Origin: Glomus cerebriforme
Lineage: Eukaryota; Glomeromycota; Glomeromycetes; Glomerales; Glomeraceae
DNA: 64,000 nucleotides
Assembly (NCBI GenBank): GCA_003550305.1
Contig: QKYT01000490.1
Coordinates: 22,104 to 86,103, forward strand
Direction of reading: 5' to 3'
The notes beneath the pieces are model-generated. The model worked only from the letters and a program-made list of their open reading frames with translations, did not search any database and was not told the origin of the DNA. Below, in pieces: positions 51,001-63,313 of this stretch. Position numbers and translations under genes: made by a program. The stretch's first letter is position 1; each line of letters starts with the position of its first letter.

Positions 51001-53748
51001 AAGATTTTAAAGAGATCCTATTTAATATCTTGACAAACACACACCCATTATTAAAAATTAATGAAGTAATAACAAACAGTGAATTGTTGATTAAATCAGT
51101 TATTGCTCATATAATTGGATTACACGTATTACTTGATCCAAAAGCCACTCCATTATCAACTTATATGCATAAAATATTAGATGCTCAAAATCAATATGTA
51201 TTAGCATGTCAATCAGATATGGAAAATATATTATTTAATGCAATTGCAGAAAGGGAAGGGGTAACAAGATATTCTTGCCAATGTGGTTATAAATATTTAA
51301 TTGGGGAATGTGGTGGAGCAATGGAAGTAAGTACATGTCCTGAATGTAAAAAAACAATTGGAGGAACAAGTCATAGAGCAGTTGATGGCAATATAAGGTT
51401 AGATGTTGAAACCAAATTTTCATTTGAATCAACTGACCAAAGGGGTTATATTTCAGAAAAAGTCAATGATGATATTAATTATACTATGAGATTCATGACC
51501 CCTGTTGCTTATAGGATACTTCATTTAATTGTTCACGCTATTATTGGTTCTCAAGCTAATTCACCAGATTCTCTCACTTTTATTCAACAACATAATAAGG
51601 ATTATACTAATGTAGAAGATTATTGCATTGAACACATTAAAAATGATTGGAATGTTTTAAAGCAAATTCTTAATTGCTCTGATGAGAATTTAGCTTTAAC
51701 TCTTCACTCAATGATATCAACTCTTGATGAAAATTTACCAAATTGTCATAAAGTGCTTTATTTTTCTGGAAATAGAAATGATTGGGAAACAAAGTTTGCA
51801 CAAACAATTGCACTGGAATTTACCCGTAATATAAATGAATCCGCTGCTAAATTTCGTACTCAAATAGAACAAAATATGAAAAAAGTTGATGTAAAAAATT
51901 CTTTATTAGAAGAACTAATTAATCAAACTAATTTGATGGATGAAAAATATTCTAATGAAAATTTACCTTCATTGTGGAGAATAGTTGGTAAGATTGATTA
52001 TAATAGTTTTAGAGCTTATTATACTTCAGATCCAAAACACGCTAAAAATCATCCTTTCCTTAGTATTTTCTTTAAACATTCAAAAGATTTACCTTTAATT
52101 AAATATCTTTATCCGATAGTTAAATTCGTTCAATTATTGAATACCAAATTAGGTTATAAATTATCAAGAGACGATGCTAAAAAATTAACTTTTAGAAAAT
52201 TTATCGAGAACGAATCAAACGATAGCGAAGATAAAGTTATTTATGACACACTTGATAAATCTTTTAATGATTTTCAAACATCTTATAATACTATAATTAA
52301 TAAGGTTGAAAGGTATCAATGTCATACTTTCAAAATCAAACCGCATATTACTGATAAAGATAGCATCGTATATGGACTTATGGAAGGAAAGGATGAAGGA
52401 ATTTATCTATGTGCTATAATAGAGTATTTAATTAATATTCAAAATAATTTCCTAAGAGAAGTAATGGCAATAATACCTGGATCTTGCAATTCTCTTAGAT
52501 TCTTACAATCTCCATCTTGGGATATTATTACTTCTTCAGCTGATAATTCTCCTTATCTTATTAAAACCATGAGGGTCGATCGTGCAATTGATAGTAATTT
52601 TATTGTTTATGAATGGAACGATGAAATTCTTCAACATTCTCAAAGAAATTTGATTGTAGGAAAAGGAAAAGATATTATCTTTGATTTACAACATATTGAA
52701 AGTGAATTGGCCAATACTTTAGTTTATAATAAAGTTCATTTTGAAGGTGGTAACGAACAATTAGTATTAGACCCTTTCCCCTACCATTTAGAATTATTCT
52801 CTTCCTCTATTCGTATACTTGGTAATATTAAATCATTAATTCCTCAAGAAGAAATTCCTTCCGATAAATTATCTCTCATAATTGGACAACAATCTGTTTC
52901 TTCCTATATAAAACTTTCAACTTCATCGGATTTAGATAATTCTTCTGAATTACTTTCGTTATTAGAAATTTTACTTTGTTTCATAAAAAGAACTTCAATT
53001 GGTGATGGTAATTTGCTTTTGAACGAATTTATAAATCAATGGGTTCAATTATCTTCATTAACGGAAAATTCAAGATTCAAAACTATCCTGTCTTATGATC
53101 TTCGATTAAAACATGTCGTGTCCCTTTATGAAGTTATTGAAGAACAAGTAGCTAATATTATGATTCAATTCATTGACAAGAAATTCAAAGAACCCTTAAC
53201 AGGGAATATGAAACAGGAACTTGATGATGTTATTGACATTGATGGTATCAACAAAGGAAAAATTCCTGCTGATTCATTTATCGTGGCCATGAAAAGATTT
53301 ATTCACAGAGTTCTACAAACTGAAAGTGATAAAGAAAGTCATCCACTAAATACTTATATGACCGATATGTCTCTTAATCTTTGGCCTGCTAATAATGTAG
53401 TAGAAGAAGTTTTGGATGATAATTTCCCCGCTACCCTTCTTGTAGCCAATTCTTTTGCTGCCTATGAGCATGTTTTACGGAAAAAAGAAGTATGTATTAT
53501 ATTATATGATGTATGTATTTTTTTTTTGAAATAATATATTAACATTTTTAAACTTATATTCAATTTAGATTTCCAAACCTAAACAGCAATATTCGGGAGG
53601 AACGAGTAATAAACAACCTACTCCGATAAATAAGTCATTTTCTAGTCCGGATGCTACCGCCTCAAGTCCATCTCAATCTACTCAAACTTCTGTTTTTACT
53701 AAAAAAAATAAAGGAAAAAAAGTCCTTAGAGATGAAGATTATGAGTAA
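39047..53748 (+). CDS. RNF213 (mysterin)-like AAA+ giant E3 ubiquitin ligase
   Basis: RNF213 is a giant dynein-like AAA+ ATPase fused to a ubiquitin ligase. In animals it acts on lipid droplets and on intracellular pathogens. Seven exons: 39047-40261, 40344-41146, 41225-43006, 43101-46510, 46599-47351, 47455-53489, 53569-53748. They give 4,725 residues in frame (human about 5,200). A CBM20 starch-binding domain lies at about 90-190 (FKVTFHVHLPSFDYIEG). The first AAA+ has Walker A CGEAGCGKTS (about 2004) and Walker B WLFFDEIN. The second has IGAPGSSKS (about 2322) and LLDEVGLAETSPFNP. The RZ finger is at 3929-3952: C3929, Tyr3933 instead of His, C3940, C3949, C3952. No RING Cys/His cluster is visible anywhere. 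An acidic repeat-coded insert occupies about 1314-1410. It is convergent with the ZNFX1 homologue. Ligase activity is inferred. Confidence 0.93.
43098..43098. other. Ambiguous base N beside a splice acceptor
   Basis: An undetermined base in an A run ending NAG directly before exon 4 of the RNF213 homologue. The AG acceptor at 43099-43100 is read clearly and gives a phase-consistent join (TG then G, Trp1267). Confidence 0.9.
43240..43530 (+). repeat. Coding minisatellite (9-residue acidic repeat)
   Basis: Imperfect tandem repeat of about 27 nt inside exon 4 of the RNF213 homologue. It encodes variants of REDMEDTEE (for example HEDMEDIEE and REDMEDIEE). The first five or six units are nearly identical at DNA level. 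Later ones have diverged and vary in length. Because the unit is a multiple of three, copy-number changes keep the frame. The opposite strand is also open through this block, but only because of its composition. Confidence 0.85.
51276..51356 (+). other. RZ finger of the RNF213 homologue with His-to-Tyr change
   Basis: The finger reads SCQCGYKYLIGECGG followed by STCPECKKTIGG. Spacing between the conserved positions (4, 7, 9 and 3 residues) is identical to the ZNFX1 finger in the same window, which reads [15 protein letters not shown]. Tyr (codon TAT) therefore replaces the family's His. A Cys two residues after the first Cys is an extra potential metal ligand. Confidence 0.85.
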
Positions 53749-55037
53749 TTATCGTTATAGAAGGTTTCTCTGTTTTAGTTTAGATTGTAGCTTTTTATAA
53801 TTTATATTCGTAGTCAAATTTTCATTTCGTATGTTTTATTATATTATGCTTTTATAAATTCCTTTTGTAAAATAAAACTCCAAATTAAAACTGTGCACAT
53901 ATTATCATCATGTCTCAAAATTTTATCGCTTTAAATTGATTTGGATGGTTTAGATGGGAAGATAACCTTAAAATATACCATGCATCCATCACATTCAAAA
54001 ATTGGTTTGTTCGTTTATTTGGGTTTTGGATCTTAAAATATAACTATAATTACATTTCTTTATGTAGATAAACGGATAAATTCACAATATCTTATACTGT
54101 ATATATATAATTTGAATCTAGTTTTCACGATGTCACTATGACTTTATCATTCTCATCACGGGATTTGATAGTTACCAGAAGAAAATTCCCTTGTTTTAAA
54201 TGAATTCGAAAGTCAATGATGGCTCACTTTTTTAACGGAATTGTTTCATACTCGCCACTATTTCAAATCGTCTTGTTCCAACAAACGATCACTCTCACGT
54301 GCCAGCTCAATTCCCCAGCAGATTTCTCATTTAACATTGAAGTCTAAAAAAATAAAACACAGGATCAACATCGATACACCCAATGGTAGTATGATATATT
54401 TGCCGGGATGATCATCAGATCTTTTTTCTGATTCAAATTGGTTTGTGGTAATTATAGGAGAGGACAATGAGTAATGACAGAATTCTCATGATGAGGCAGA
54501 AAACAATATACAGTATATTCATTAGTAGAATCTGCTATAAAGACACCAGACTATATAAATCAACAGTGTAAAAATCATTATTTTAATTATTATAATAAAT
54601 AATAGCATAAAATTTTGTTTCTTTTTCATTTGAATTTCTAATGAAGTTTACTTCATAATCTTAATAAAAAATTTTCACTTTTTGAATGTAATCTCAAAAT
54701 TGAATCCGGATGTCTACTAGTAAAATTAAAGATCGCCTTCAATCAAAGTAAACTCCAAATATTACACCTCTGAACAAAGTTTACCACAATTGCATTAAAC
54801 TCTTTTTGAATTAACTTTTGGTAATAATTATTATGAGAAAAAAAAACTCACAAATTAATATTTTTTTAAAATTTTTATTTATTTAATAAGTTTTCTGTTG
54901 ATTTTTTTTATGTCAAATTATGAATTAAATTTCTTCAATTTACTACAAAGTTTATTTATGTTAAATTAAATACTTCAAAAATTAACCTATTTAATTTTCG
55001 AATAATTTGTATGCGGACAAAGTCCTCCCAAAAAAGC
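53749..55037. other. Convergent spacer between RNF213 and ZNFX1 homologues
   Basis: 1.29 kb between the two stop codons. An AATAAA at 53871-53876, about 125 bases after the RNF213 stop, is a plausible poly(A) signal. Long AT-rich tracts follow. No gene, repeat or transposon end was recognised. Confidence 0.5.
53871..53876 (+). terminator. Possible poly(A) signal of the RNF213 homologue
   Basis: AATAAA lies about 125 bases downstream of the stop codon, a normal 3' UTR distance. In such AT-rich sequence the hexamer may occur by chance. Confidence 0.35.
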
Positions 55038-58000
55038 TCATATTCTTACGTTATTCATTGTTTCAAATTCTAAATTTCTTCTATTTCCTGTGGTTAACAT
55101 ATGCCCACCACCACCGATAAGAACTCCACAATCAGGACACCTATTTTATAATAAGCAAGAATTATTTGAATGTAAAAAAAAAAGCTTACCAAAATTTTCA
55201 ACTTTATTTACCTGGAGGATTGCATTGGTCCACCACATTCACCAATAGTATATGGATGACCATTTGGACATTCATACCAATGTCCTACAAAAATATTGAT
55301 AAAACATTTAAATCATAAATATTACAAATATAAAATGTTCTGATATTATTACCTGATCCAATGAATTCGCTACTCATTGCTCTATATATTTCTAATTTTT
55401 CTTGCTGACTTAATTTTCCAGAGTTTACTACTGCTACATATAATTCATCTACATTCTTCAATAACTTAGCAATTCTCTCTTCACATTGTCCTTGAAAATG
55501 TTCCAATTCAAGTTTTGGCAAAAGATTATTTGATATTTTTTCACAATCCTTGCGAATTTTATCACATTTTTGCTTAAGTTCTTCTTTATTCGATTCGGTC
55601 GCAATATTGTTAGGTAGAGTATTAAAAATAAATCTACCAACTTGGTATTCAAATTCTATAAACTCCAGTGAAGCGACTACTAAATGTCGTCTGTATTTAC
55701 TTTCCTTGCAAGTTTGAATAATTATTTCCAAATGCTTGTTAATTGAATCTATTATACTGCGACAAAATTTGATCCAATTTTTTTGAATTGCTAATACTGA
55801 AATTCCACTATTGTTTTCATATCGTGGTTCCGTTTTGGGTAACTCTGAAACTATTCGATTTGCTTCATCAAACATAATTTTTTGAACATTAACTATTTCA
55901 AAAAACGCGTCAAGATATATACGACGGTCGAATTGTGGTGCAATTAAACCAACTTCCCGAAGACTTTGTTCAAACCGTTCTTTTTGATTTTCTGGTGATT
56001 CTGTTTCTCCTATAATGTAAATATTTCCTAAATTACTAATAAGTGAATCCATTTTGACTTTTGATTTTTCATTATAACTTTTATTGATAAAATATTTTTT
56101 TTTGTTTAAAACAAACACAAACTGTTAGTATTTATAGTTCAAAAATAATGGTGGTAAATATAATTTTAGCATTACTTACAGACGCGTTACAGCAGCTTCA
56201 AAGGCTTTTTTATAAGGTGGGTTTTTTGTTTCCGACATAATCAACATCAATTGTTCATATGAATTAAGGAGGTCTCGAACGTGACCCTTCCATAAATTTG
56301 CGTGTTGTTCCGGAATCGAATGGTACTTTCCAATTTGATAAAATTGCTCGCTCATAGCAACTTCAGGTACAGCTCTATTTCGACTCCCAATATTTTCATT
56401 TCTCGTTCTACTTATATCTGAATGAATTCTTAGTTTAAAATTTTCCAACAATTTTGGCCTTTTATTTTCCAGCTTTCTCATAATCGCTTCCAATTGTGTT
56501 TTTTGATGTTTTAAATGTAAATCATATTTTGTCAAAAACTTTTTGTTTTGTGTATCAAGGATTCTTTTTTTAATAGATCGTCCATATCTTTTAATATTTC
56601 TGATAGGAGCTTTTTTTAAAAAAATAATTGAATGAAAATTAAAAAAAAAAATTAAAGCAGTAAAAATACAATAGAAAATTACCTCGACAGTTTGGACAAG
56701 TCTTGATTGTGTTTTCTCCTGATTGAGATGAAAGCATAACAATACCAGTCCAATTTTCATAATCTCCTTCATAATATTTTTCCATTTCCATGTGGCGGTC
56801 AATATTCTCCATAGTAAATACATGTCCACATTCCAAGATAATCATTCTCTCACTTCCCCAATCTGTTTCAGCAAATGTCTTAAATTCATAAAAATCAATC
56901 ACTATAATTTGAAGTGAATAAAATATTAATAACAAGAAAATGATAAAAAATTGTTAAAATAATTAATTTACTGACTTTGCTCTTTAACATCATCAGGTGC
57001 ACAGATTTCACAAAATTTCGGTGTTGGACAAATTTCACCACATACTCCTGGACAACGGTGTCCACATTTCAATGTTTTTTCACATCTTAAATTACATGGT
57101 AATCGTGAACATGGAGCACCTAGAAAACGTTTAAGTTATCAATATATAATATAAACATATAAACAATATAAACAAGGTATATACAAAAGAGTTAAAGAAA
57201 CTCATACCACAAGATAAGAGGCATCTCCCTTTTCCGTGAGGACAACTCCAATTACATTGTTCAGCGCAGGAAGCACAAGGTTTATAACATTCCAATTTAC
57301 ATGAAGAATGAGAGCAAGAAACTGTACAATTTGCTTTACAAGGAGGACAAATTTTTCCTTCGTGACAGACTTCTTCACATTTGTGACCACAAAATAAGTT
57401 TCTTTCACAAACTTTTCTACATAATCTGTGTGTATTTCTCTTTATATATCCATTTTCATCTAGAGGCGGTTCATCATTGTTGGCTTTAATTGATCGCTTC
57501 TGACATTCATCACATGGTGATGAACAGCTAATTTAATTATGGAAGGTTTAATGTCAAAATTGCTTTTAGAAATATCATGGAAATATTAAAAAAAATTACT
57601 TACCTATGACCACATTTGTTTAATCCTCCACATGGTTGTTTACAGATTATGTTATCCACCGATTCATAGCACTTTTATCATAAAGAGTATTAGTTTTGCT
57701 ATTTTAACAACTATAATAATTACTAGGAAATTTATATTACCATCACTTCGAGCTCATGTCCACATTTCGGTAAAGTTTTAAGAACTTTTACACGACAACG
57801 TATTGAACTAACATTACGACTTTCATTGCATTTTGCATTTGGATATATATGAGAGCAAGAAGGCAACAAAATATCACCAATTACTAACTTGCAATCACCT
57901 ATAGAAACAAAAATTGAAATTGTACGGATTCTAAATTATACTGTAATTAATTTGAAACAGATATATATAAAGTACAAACCACATTTTTCTCCGCATAACT

Positions 58001-61000
58001 TATTACAGGGATGATTACATTCTGGATGTAATCTAGTACAGTCTTTCCTACAAAGTATATTGATATGATCCGGGTTATCAGAGTGACATTTATATGGACC
58101 TATATCAGATAGTATTTTAATATCAAAGTTAAATCGTGTATTGAAAATTTAAAACAATTTATAATACATACATATGTGTCCACATCCAAGTTTTTGTCCG
58201 CAACTTTAAATTTTATGATGAAAGAAAATTAGATCAAATATGTAATTGAATTTTATAACTAATACTTGCTAGAAAAGGGCTTATTACATACCTTTCCTAA
58301 ACATAACAACATACAATGATCAATATTATAAACAAAATTTGTTTAAAAGTGTATGTTAGTTCCTAAACAACAAAAACTTTTTAGCGAATAACAAATAATA
58401 GTCACCAAACATCCTCCATCTGGGGCAAATTCAACAAATTGTCGGGGATCCTTCACATTATTTCGATTATTGGGATGTTGAGGACAGAAGATAGGAAAAG
58501 AATCACCAACTTGATTACGGGATTTTAACATTCGAATTACGCTTCCCCACATTTCAGGTGATTCATTTGCCATTAATTCAGCATTACCAAGCAAATACAT
58601 CCCGTGTTTTGCTCGTGAAAGTAAAACATTGCTCCGATTAGTTGACTTTAGAAAACCAATTGTACCTCTATCATCTCCCTTTGAAGAATTCCTCACAAGT
58701 GAAATGATAACTATATTGGCTTCTTCACCTTGAAAATTATCAACTGTTCTTAAAGTAACCTAAATAAATATAAAACATTATAATCTCAACATGTTTTAAA
58801 TTAATAATATCCTATCTTTTATACATACTTGTTGATTTAATGACTTTTTAGTTGCAACGCTGATATTTCCCACAACATTACTTTCTGGCTTTTCTTCTTC
58901 ATCTTTCTCTTCATTGTCATCTTCCATTTCTGCAAGATTTTGACTATCTCTTTCATCAATGACAACTGTAAATGTTGCTTTTAATGCGTCACGAAGTTTC
59001 ATCATTTGTCCAAGATATGGTGTAAGAACAGCAATATCATCTTGTTTAGTGTATCCATTTCTAACAAAATATTTCACCATTTCAATAACCATATCTACTT
59101 CATATTGATTTGAATGTGATTGAAGCGCGAATTCATTTTTCCCTTTATCTTCACAGTTCCGGTGATTGACAAAATACACATTATGTTGAGCACCACTTAC
59201 ACTTGGATATTCAGTAGTATTTTCACCATCTACCAAGTTTTTATAAAGCGGTTTTCTTATCAAATCAGAAATTTCAATTGCTCTCATACGTCTCTGAGTC
59301 AATAATTGAGATTTCTCAATACGAATAGCTTTGTCGCCTTTAACTAAACGTTCAAAGAGACTTTCATCTAAGCCATATTTTTTACCAGTTTTTGAATCAC
59401 AACTTAAATTATAGGTGGCGATATGTGGTCGTAATTGATTATGATCTTGAATTAAAAAAAAAAATTAGTATAGATAAATAGTTCTGAAATTTATTTTTAA
59501 AAGCAACATGAATAAAAAGATAGCACATACCACCAATGAGGATAAGATGTTGTGTAGAGGGCGTAAGCGCAGAAAGAATATGAGCCTCTAGAACTTCTCC
59601 AGCTTCTTCGCATAAAATAACTTTGGGACTAACAGAACGAATAAGAGATTGAAATTTCGCAGCCCCATTAGTAGTCATTCCAATTACATCACATTCTTTT
59701 AAAATTTTTTTTCGTCTTTCATTATGAATATCATCAACTTCTTTTCTCTTTTCATCATGAGTTTTTTGTAATCTTGCTAATTTTTCCACATTTTCAATAT
59801 TTAATTCTTGTCTCCAAAAGTCATGTAATGCTACACGTTCAGACCTAGACATTTTCCAAATGTTTGGATCATTCTTTAGTTCTTCCAAAGAACGATTAGT
59901 TTTAGGTTCTTGCCAATTTGATAGAAAGATTCGTTGCACTGGATCATAAAATGATTCAAATTGATCATAATCATCATAATATTCTTCGTCCTCATCATAC
60001 CCTTCAAGTTTGTAATATTCTTCTAATTCATCGTCATAATTAGCAAGGGCGTTATAAATATTGGTGTTTGAATTGCCCTTCTTCTTTTCTTTAATTTGTT
60101 GTCGTGGATTTTCCATTGCTTGAATCATGGATTTAGCATTTTGTATATCCACTCCGTGCAACCACTTTTCGAATAATGTTTTATGTCTTGGAGCTTTACC
60201 ATCTTTACCCGCAGTTTCCCATTCTTCATTCAAATTATCATCTAATAAGAAACTCGGAGCATCAGGATCTTCTTGATTTCCTGAGAATTTCTTGTGAAGT
60301 ATATCAAATTCCACCATTAAATAAGGAGAAATTTCTTTCCAATATAACCATCTTAAATTTAATCTTTTTTGAATCTGATCAGCTTCTTTTTGAATAGTAT
60401 CAAGTTCTTTATAAGCCTTAGCTAAAAGATATGATTCAATTCCCGTAGGCTTATCCCGATTCCTGGCAATTTCTTCAAGATTAAAAGGAGAAATTTTATC
60501 AGATTTTGAGCGTCCTCCTAATCTTACAATGTTATCAATCCCAGCTTTATCTACCAAATGCTATAAAATTAATAATTAATTAAAATAAGTTACGTTATAA
60601 AAAAAAAATTATTCAAAGTAACAAATTTTTTTCTACCTCCAAAAATTGATCCAAAGCGTGGTTTGTAAAACAAATGGTAAGAATTGGAGTAAGCTTTATG
60701 TTTCGATTTTCTTTCGCGAGTAAAACCTTCATAATTTCCACTCCTACTACGGTTTTGCCTGTGCCCGGTGGACCTAATTATTTGTTAACAGTCAATACAT
60801 GTCGTTTGGTGCAAATTCATATATGGTATAAAATTTAAAGTTAAAATTACCTTCAATTAACGCAACTTCCCTACATAAAGAAGTTACGAGAGCTTCAGCT
60901 AAAAGTATACATATTTAAAGTATAATAACGTGAATATTATTTAATTATTTAATTAAAAAATAATTATAATTTATGTATTAATTTGAGATACCTTGAGATT

Positions 61001-63313
61001 CATCCAATTTACTTTCATTTTTAAGTTCTTCAATGACTTTTTTACGTTCATTCATATTGGTAGCATTCAAAAGAAGCTGTTTTTGCTTATCACGTAACAA
61101 TACACTTAGATTAAAATGAAAGCCTGGAGCTCTAGCATAATCTGGTACATCTATATCAGAAACATTCTTAGTCTCAACTTGATTTTCATCATTGACCCCT
61201 GCCAAAGTTAAATATTTTTCAAAAGGTAGCATTGAATCATTTGTGTTTTGCAAAGTTTTCAATATATGATAATAAGATTCCAGATAAACTCCTGTGCTTT
61301 CTACCATAAAACGTAATGAAGTATTTTTTTCAGCATTTCGATTTTTTTGATTAGAGATGTCTTTTAAAGCTAAAGGATAAACCGCGGCATCCGTAAAATT
61401 AATATCAATTTCGACTCTATCTTCATATTTAGCTAATAGTTCCTCTTCTCTTTGCACAACTACACCGAAGAAGAGTGAATATTGTTGTGTATTAGGAGTA
61501 TTATTATTTGTATCTTCCGCAGGCCAAAGAAGACAAACTAAATTTCCATTCATCAGTTTCTTTGATCTTTGCCAATAAAACATGCGATCTCTCTTGTTTC
61601 TCCCAACATTCTTTGGTGCAGTAAATGAAATTCGACATGAAAATCCACGTCTCCTGTCGATTGTAATTCCGACAAATTGAGCATTTGAATAAACGTATAA
61701 ATCTCCGTTGTCTTGACCACTTTCATATCGAAATCTACCACCTGATTCTTTAAATTTTCTTAATTTAGCTTCATTACGCTTTGGATCTGCCAAAAATTGT
61801 AAGAAATTTATTATTCCTCCCCGAATAGGGCTTAACATATCTTCACGTAACAGACGGAATTGCGCATCAAGAAGACGTGCTGCTCCTTCAGGAAGGAAAT
61901 GTGGAGCTCCAGGAATATTTGTTGGTAAAAAGGGTTGTCTAAGGCTTACCATTTCTTCTTTTGTGGGAATTATAGAGATTTTTGAAATATCGTTGAAATC
62001 ATTATTATGACGAGGTCCAAATTCCGATAATTCTCCAGGAGGATCAAAAGAACGTTTTAAATCGGCAATTTGTGCTCTTTCTCGATAAGATACCGAAGTT
62101 GGTGCATTTGCTGAAGATTTTTGCTCATTATCAAAGCTTTTCTCAGAATTTATTTTTATCATTTGTTTCACCTTTTTAAATTCTTTATCTAAAATAAAGA
62201 AAAAATAATTTCTGAGTTCGATATTAGAATAAAGTGGATCATTAGAGTTTCCCTGTTGATTTAGAAAGGAATTTTGCCAATTTGTTTTCGCAATTTCTAA
62301 ACGTTGTGCGATTTTAAACATTGTCTCATTTCTTGAAGCATCACTCATTCGGTTAAGAATAATATTACAAAATCTTACAATCACTAAGAAAAATTGGCCA
62401 AAACTATTAAAATAGAAATATATTATTTTATTTATTATAAGATTAATATTAAAAATTAAATATCAAATTTTAAAAAATAACATACGTTGTTGGGATAAAA
62501 GAATTTGGATCGTCTTTAAGCAATTCCCCTTGAGTAATATGTTGATCAGTTAACGAATTTCTTTGAACCAAAGTTTCCAACCTACTCATAACCTTGTCGT
62601 GTATAAAATCATCCTTTTTTTTTAAAAAAAAAACATATATATATATATATATCAGATATATTAATATTAAATTAGGCAAGTAAGAATAAAAAAATTCAAA
62701 ATTTTAAACTTTATCAATGTACCAAACTATTATAAACAATAGAGTAGATAGCATTAACACGAGAATCCAAAATACTATCAGTGATTCCGGTACGAGTTAA
62801 CAGCGCAAGAAAAGGTAAAGTGACACGTTGAAAAGAAGCAAGATGAGGTTGCAATCCTGCGTCAATTGATATAGGGAACATAACAATTTCTCTTAAACGT
62901 TGTCTGCCTTCAGGTTCGGCAAGATTTGTGATGAGTTCATCCAATTCAAATCCAGCATTTCCAGAAGCAATAACCAAACATGAATTGAGAAATCGACGAA
63001 GATGATGTTGATTTGGAAATCCTTTTTTCAACATACGTCTCCAAATTGATTGAATTTCATCTTCATGGGGGACGAATACAATTTTATCGCTTCCTTTATA
63101 TGACAATTCGGATGAAGTAAAATTATCAGATAGAATGCGAACATTTTCCCTTTCAACATCTTGTGGATCTCGAATAATTCGAATACGTTCGGAATTATCA
63201 TTTCGAATACGTCCATTATTCGAAGAATTATCACTAGAAGCATTTCCATTATTATTATTCCGACCACGACCTCGACCTCTCCCACGACCTCTACCTCTAT
63301 CTCTGTTACTCAT
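55038..63313 (-). CDS. ZNFX1-like SF1 helicase with NFX1 and RZ zinc fingers
   Basis: ZNFX1 is an UPF1-like RNA helicase that acts in small-RNA inheritance in nematodes and antiviral sensing in mammals. Twenty exons in reading order: 63313-62723, 62613-62486, 62403-60992, 60898-60851, 60773-60637, 60560-59531, 59445-58829, 58759-58406, 58296-58292, 58203-58172, 58099-57980, 57898-57741, 57671-57604, 57527-57208, 57119-56976, 56901-56683, 56609-56180, 56077-55353, 55284-55212, 55140-55038. They give 2,237 residues (human 1,918). The N-terminus is an RG-rich tail ([10 protein letters not shown]). Helicase motifs are GPPGTGKT (727-734), [33 protein letters not shown] and [16 protein letters not shown]1-type fingers span about 1435-1720 ([23 protein letters not shown]). 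The canonical RZ finger is C2185, H2189, C2196, C2205, C2208. Exon 9 is a 5-nt micro-exon. Confidence 0.92.
58292..58296 (-). other. 5-nt micro-exon (GAAAG) in the ZNFX1 homologue
   Basis: On the minus strand the sequence reads GTTATGTTTAG, GAAAG, GTATGTAATAAG, so consensus splice sites lie on both sides. Including the five bases joins [17 protein letters not shown] in frame. This restores the family's GGCxxxC spacing at the first NFX1 finger. Skipping it throws the fingers out of frame, and an in-frame TAG immediately upstream prevents a longer exon. Confidence 0.7.

Noticed and set aside
55021..55037. Further 3' exon of the ZNFX1 homologue after the RZ finger
   Set aside because: A possible donor exists at 55049, but reading through gives a stop four codons later. 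No downstream exon with zinc-finger features is visible.
58343..58405. Continuation of the ZNFX1 helicase exon past 58406 to the next stop
   Set aside because: The read-through sequence ([13 protein letters not shown]) does not match the family, and a GT donor at 58405 with the micro-exon restores the zinc-finger frame.
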